Origin: Chitinophagaceae bacterium UBA3961
GTDB lineage: Bacteria > Bacteroidota > Bacteroidia > Chitinophagales > Chitinophagaceae
DNA length: 17,564 bases
Assembly (NCBI GenBank): GCA_002385265.1
Contig: DGDD01000176.1
Span: 1-17,564, forward strand
Reading direction: 5' to 3'
Shown: piece by piece, positions 14,088 through 17,564 of the stretch
Numbering within the stretch: position 1 is the first letter of the stretch
Layout of the letters: the number at the start of each line of letters is the position of its first letter
Notes under the pieces: model-generated
What the model saw: only the letters and a program-made list of their open reading frames with translations
Told to the model about the DNA's origin: nothing
Database searches by the model: none
Position numbers and translations under genes: made by a program

Positions 14088-16811
14088 ATGAAGAAACTGA
14101 TTCTCATACTGCTGTTGGCTGGAATATTTGTAATATTGGCACAAACTCCATCCAGTAATTATTTAAGTTGGTATGAGAAAGCAGAGAAAAATTACAATGC
14201 TGAAAATCCAACTGAAACCACCGATAGCATTGCGCTTGCTCACTATATAAAAATTATCGGTGTATTAAAAGGACAACACCTATCAGATTCAATTCTTTGG
14301 GACGCTAGCGTAAAAGCAGGTATTTTGTTACAAACGCAACGTAAAAATTCGGAAGCCATTCGGTATTTTGAAACGAGTATTGAAACCCAATATTCGTCAA
14401 AACTTCCCGACTCCATTTCCTTCCTACCGCTACTTTATACAGGAAATGCCTTTTATTTTGAACAAAGGTTCGATAGTGCTGTGTACTTTTTCGAGAAAGC
14501 AGAAACACTGCTTTCGAAGTATCCGGGAATCAAGGGAAGAGAAAGACTTTACAATGCACTAGGCGTGCTGAACTATGAAACAGGGAACTACAAACAGAGC
14601 AAGAATTATTTTGAAAAAGCTCTTCAAACCATAGAACAAGTGAAAGGTGCAGACCCGAGTCTTTCGATCAGTTATCGAAACAATATTGCCTTTTGCTTGA
14701 AAAAATTACAACAAAATAGAGAGGCTCTAGAAGTCTATCTCAGCTTGTTGAAATACAATTTTAATATTGAGGAACTGAATTTGAATATAGCATCTGTTTA
14801 CACAAGTTTAAATGAATTTACCGAAGCAATAGCGTACCTAAAAAAAATAAAGACCCCTACTCCGGTTTCGTTAAACTTGTACGCTAAAGTTTACCTTTCG
14901 TTGCAAATGCCCGATAGCGCTGCCTCTTATTTAAATCAAGCGCTTTCGATGGAAAACTTTACAACAGGCACCAATCCCGGAACCACCTTTCGTTTGCTTG
15001 GAGACATGTATGCTCAAAAAGCACAATTCGAGCTCGCCTTGAAGAACTATCAAATATCCATCAATGCCCTCCACCCAAGTTTTAATGATTCGGATGCTAG
15101 TAAGAACCCAAAGGATTTCAAAGGAGTTATAACGACCATTGATTTGTATGAAAGCTTACTTGCTAAAGCCTTGCTGCTAGAAAAATGGCATAAGGCTAGC
15201 GGCTATCCTGTTTATGCAGAAATGTCAATTGCAAGCTTCCGTGCGCTTTATAGCCTTTCTAATTACATGAGTTCGGGCTATGAGACTGATGAAGCGAAAC
15301 TCTTCTTGAATGAAAAAAAATACATATCGCATGACATCCCGATACAATTAGCATTCACATTGTATCAAAAAACGCATGAAAGAAAGTACTTGGAAGAACT
15401 GTTTTTTTTCGATGAAGAGAATAAAGCCAGTGTGCTTTCAGAAGAACTAAATTTATCGGCATTGAAAAACCAAGTAGGCATTCCCGATTCCTTGATTGCA
15501 TTGGAAGGTAATGCTAAAAAGCTTTTGAATCAGCTAGGCGTTCAGCGTTCCCAAGCTACCGACAGTTCAGTAATAGCGGCCATCACAGCCCGAATCGCGG
15601 AAACCGAACTCGAAATTGAGAACATTCAAAAACAATACAAATCGAATTCTAACTATCAGCAATTAGCGAGTATTTCATCTATTACCGATCTCAGTAATGC
15701 TCGAGGAAAATTAACATCTAATGATTTAATTCTGAGTTATCACCTTTCCTCTAATTCTGTTATCTGTACGTTTATTAGTAAAGACAGCGTTAATGTATTC
15801 GAAATAAAGAATAAAGAGGTATTGGTCGCAAATCTTCAAACCTTAACAAAGCTTACTACAGAAGTAGGTAAACATAGTAGAGAGGAATACAACAGCATTA
15901 TAGATAGATTATCGGAAACCTTGATTCTACCCTATTATTCACAACTATCTAAATATTCGAATTGGTATATTATTCCCGACGACGAATTGTCGTATCTACC
16001 ATTTGAACTACTGTCCATTGGAGAAGGGAAAAAAGTAGTTACAGCCCATATTATTAGTTATAACAGCTCTTGTTCATTACTAACACATGGCGAGCAAAAC
16101 AAGAACAAAGAGACCATACTGGCATTTGCGCCATTTGCGCATAGCAGCAAACCTGGCTTTGCGCAACTTTCAAAATCGGCGAGTGAATTGGACAATCTTA
16201 AAGGCACTATTTATTTGGATGGATTGGCAACAAAAGATCAATTTTTAAATCAGGCTAAAGAGTTTGGAGTATTGCATTTGGCAACGCATGCTTTATCAAA
16301 TGAATCGGACCCGCAGCAGTCTTATATCGCATTTGCATCAAAGGATTCAAACAAAGTTTCTCTACTATATCTACCTGAAATCTATTCTTTAGACTTACGA
16401 GAAACAAATCTAACGATTTTAAGTGCCTGTGAAACCGGTACGGGGCAGTTGATCAAAGGTGAAGGATTGATCAGTTTCTCTAGAGCGTTTGCCTATGCAG
16501 GTTGTGAAAACACGATCGCCTCTCAATGGAAAGCTTCTGATGAAAGTACCGCTTATATTATGCAACGATTCCATCAATACTATGGCAAATCGCAAAATGC
16601 TGCAGAAGCATTAACCTTGGCCAAGCGAGATTATTTAAACGATAATAACATTGAAGTACGCTTTAAAACGCCCGATTTCTGGGCTAATCTTCGGCTGAAT
16701 GGAGTAGTTGAAAAGCCAACATCCCTTTCGAAATGGTGGTGGTTACTGCTTTTGCCGACAATTGTTTTAATCATTAGATTACTTAAAAATAAAAAGAGCA
16801 GCGTTGCCTAG
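14088..16811 (+). CDS. Exported TPR-CHAT domain protein with C-terminal membrane anchor
   Basis: A 907-residue multidomain protein. An N-terminal signal (MKKLILILLLAGIFVILA) is followed by TPR-type helical repeats over about residues 90-330 (for example FDSAVYFFEKAETLL, GNYKQSKNYFEKALQTI and FELALKNYQISINAL). A helical/coiled region lies at about 470-525, and a CHAT caspase-like domain at about 620-875. The catalytic dyad is intact: H734 in LHLATHALSN and C781 in ILSACETGTGQL, followed by GEGLISFSRAF. A single hydrophobic helix (about 883-899, WWWLLLLPTIVLIIRLL) and a basic tail KNKKSSVA end the protein. The TPR and CHAT parts should therefore sit in the periplasm, held by the C-terminal helix. 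CHAT proteins are clan CD cysteine peptidases of the separase/caspase type; the substrate is unknown. It follows the dehydrogenase gene by 3 nt. Confidence 0.88.
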   Translation: MKKLILILLLAGIFVILAQTPSSNYLSWYEKAEKNYNAENPTETTDSIALAHYIKIIGVLKGQHLSDSILWDASVKAGILLQTQRKNSEAIRYFETSIETQYSSKLPDSISFLPLLYTGNAFYFEQRFDSAVYFFEKAETLLSKYPGIKGRERLYNALGVLNYETGNYKQSKNYFEKALQTIEQVKGADPSLSISYRNNIAFCLKKLQQNREALEVYLSLLKYNFNIEELNLNIASVYTSLNEFTEAIAYLKKIKTPTPVSLNLYAKVYLSLQMPDSAASYLNQALSMENFTTGTNPGTTFRLLGDMYAQKAQFELALKNYQISINALHPSFNDSDASKNPKDFKGVITTIDLYESLLAKALLLEKWHKASGYPVYAEMSIASFRALYSLSNYMSSGYETDEAKLFLNEKKYISHDIPIQLAFTLYQKTHERKYLEELFFFDEENKASVLSEELNLSALKNQVGIPDSLIALEGNAKKLLNQLGVQRSQATDSSVIAAITARIAETELEIENIQKQYKSNSNYQQLASISSITDLSNARGKLTSNDLILSYHLSSNSVICTFISKDSVNVFEIKNKEVLVANLQTLTKLTTEVGKHSREEYNSIIDRLSETLILPYYSQLSKYSNWYIIPDDELSYLPFELLSIGEGKKVVTAHIISYNSSCSLLTHGEQNKNKETILAFAPFAHSSKPGFAQLSKSASELDNLKGTIYLDGLATKDQFLNQAKEFGVLHLATHALSNESDPQQSYIAFASKDSNKVSLLYLPEIYSLDLRETNLTILSACETGTGQLIKGEGLISFSRAFAYAGCENTIASQWKASDESTAYIMQRFHQYYGKSQNAAEALTLAKRDYLNDNNIEVRFKTPDFWANLRLNGVVEKPTSLSKWWWLLLLPTIVLIIRLLKNKKSSVA

Positions 16812-16822
16812 CAACGCCGCTC
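16791..16822 (-). terminator. Intrinsic terminator of the DUF4382 gene, inside the CHAT gene's 3' end
   Basis: GCGTTGC (16801-16807) pairs with GCAACGC (16811-16817) and, after an A/C mismatch, GAGC (16796-16799) pairs with GCTC (16819-16822). On the minus strand the stem is followed by TTTTTATTTTT, a good terminator 19 nt after the DUF4382 stop. The stop codon of the CHAT gene (16809-16811) lies in the loop and stem. On the plus strand no T-run follows, so termination of the CHAT transcript here is doubtful. Confidence 0.8.
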
Positions 16823-16840
16823 CGGTATTTCATGGAAATC

Positions 16841-17564
16841 TTAGTTTTTTAGGGTTATTGTTGGGAGTTTGGTATCCTCATTGGTTCTTACTACCACACC
16901 GGTAATCACAGTATCGCGGTAATTTCCGGCGGTAGCGTGAAACTTTACTTCATAAGTACCGGCCTTCAACCCTACCACTTTAAACTCACCTTCACGTTCC
17001 GGTTTTGCTGAAGCGCTATCAGTACCATTTGTCACTACTACCAAAGCTTGGGCTGCAGCCGGTAATACTCGTCCTTCTATTTCACCTGATTTTGCTTTTG
17101 AGAAGATTCGGATGTTACTACGGAGCTCAAAGCTGGTATTTTGACCAGAATTACTAGATTTAACCTGAATTGAATGACCCGCATCAAAATCAATCCAGAA
17201 ATGGATTTGATCGTTTCCGATCAATTCAACATTGCTTGCATCTAGTTTTGCTTCTACTTGATTGTCGTTATCCTTCACTACCAAAGGCTTACTAACACCA
17301 GCAACAACTATTGAGTTGTTATTGCCAAGTGTTAATCGAACTTTCTGCAAAGTTACACCGGCTGGAATGGTACCAACCGCTACAATGGTATCAATACCAT
17401 TTCGGAATTGCAGAATATCATACACCCCCGGCACTATTGCAACTGAATGCCATCCGCTAAGGCTGTCTATTCCATTGTCTTCGAATTTGAGTTCCACTTA
17501 CTGAATGTCTAATAGTACTTTGTCAAATACAACACTTGGATCATCAGTTAAGTGAATCGAGATA
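16841..17564 (-). pseudogene. DUF4382 domain protein gene with an in-frame TAA, 5' end outside window
   Basis: Reading from the window edge, codons give ISIHLTDDPSVVFDKVLLDIQ, then TAA at 17500-17498, then VELKFEDNGIDSLSGW and onward without a shift. Both sides belong to one DUF4382 domain: LTDDP and DKVLLDIQ, VEL, GW, YDILQFRNG, VGTIPAGVTLQKVRLTLGNNNSI and FWIDFDAGHSI are the family landmarks in order. A C-terminal carboxypeptidase-regulatory-like beta-sandwich follows (about the last 75 residues, EIEGRVLPAAAQALVVVTNG to the end). DUF4382 proteins are usually exported Bacteroidota lipoproteins of unknown role. The part after the stop could only be made alone from GTG 17497, which would lack the first strand and any signal. 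Most likely a nonsense mutation or sequencing error; CAA, GAA or AAA would each become TAA by one change. Confidence 0.8.

Noticed and set aside
14088..16811. TPR-CHAT protein as part of a cytoplasmic defence system (Craspase-like)
   Set aside because: It has a signal peptide and C-terminal anchor, and there is no Cas, reverse transcriptase, gasdermin-like or other effector partner nearby; the neighbours are metabolic.
16841..17497. DUF4382 gene as an intact 218-residue protein from GTG 17497
   Set aside because: The domain continues in the same frame upstream of the TAA, and a start at this GTG would lose the first strand and any export signal.
17480..17564. Frameshift in the DUF4382 gene
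   Set aside because: Sequence on both sides of the TAA is in one frame; only a substitution explains it.
1..17564. Mobile elements, CRISPR arrays, tRNA or rRNA genes, riboswitches
   Set aside because: I found no transposase, terminal repeats, regularly spaced repeats, tRNA-like folds or rRNA sequence; intergenic gaps are all under 300 nt and mostly explained by promoters and terminators.

Overview
The window looks like chromosomal DNA of a member of the Bacteroidota, probably a Chitinophaga-like lineage. The grounds are Bacteroidota-type promoters (-7 box TAnnTTTG) beside several starts, few Shine-Dalgarno sites, many short-signal lipoproteins (lipobox ending in Cys), a T9SS tail-like domain, a DUF4382 protein, and typical family versions of TrmN6, GlnRS and the MacB-like permease. 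There is no sign of phage, IS element, CRISPR or tRNA/rRNA genes. Most of it is ordinary housekeeping and envelope sequence.

Layout. 1-1866 (minus strand): 5' part of an RluA/RluD pseudouridine synthase, a polysaccharide deacetylase lipoprotein, and a small orphan protein resembling a T9SS C-terminal domain. 2011-3345 (plus): exported M20D amidohydrolase, convergent with a small outer-membrane beta-barrel protein (3361-3987) and sharing a bidirectional terminator hairpin with it. 4039-6105 (minus): SMR-family exporter followed by glutaminyl-tRNA synthetase and a strong intrinsic terminator. 6172-7551 (plus): vanadium-haloperoxidase-like lipoprotein. 7552-7815: convergent intergenic region holding a possible self-contained small-RNA gene with tandem operator-like repeats. 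7816-8685 (minus): LacX-type aldose epimerase. 8793-11854 (plus): MacB/FtsX-type ABC permease, tsaD and trmN6; the last two both modify A37 of tRNA. 11857-12678 (minus): lipoprotein of unknown function. 12876-16811 (plus): Lys1/alanine-dehydrogenase-like oxidoreductase and, 3 nt downstream, an exported TPR-CHAT protease-like protein with a C-terminal membrane anchor. 16841-17564 (minus): DUF4382 lipoprotein-type gene broken by an in-frame TAA and cut by the window edge.

Start codons needed care. Apparent TTG starts for glnS, the permease and tsaD lie next to or inside promoter-like TTTG boxes. Family alignment or a nearby ATG/GTG places the true starts a few codons further in (5730, 8793, 10092). 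For the permease this puts the promoter right against the start codon, which suggests a leaderless message.

The items most worth following up are the candidate small RNA with its two 21-bp-spaced upstream repeats (7555-7706), the nonsense codon in the DUF4382 gene (17498-17500), and the membrane-anchored TPR-CHAT protein.
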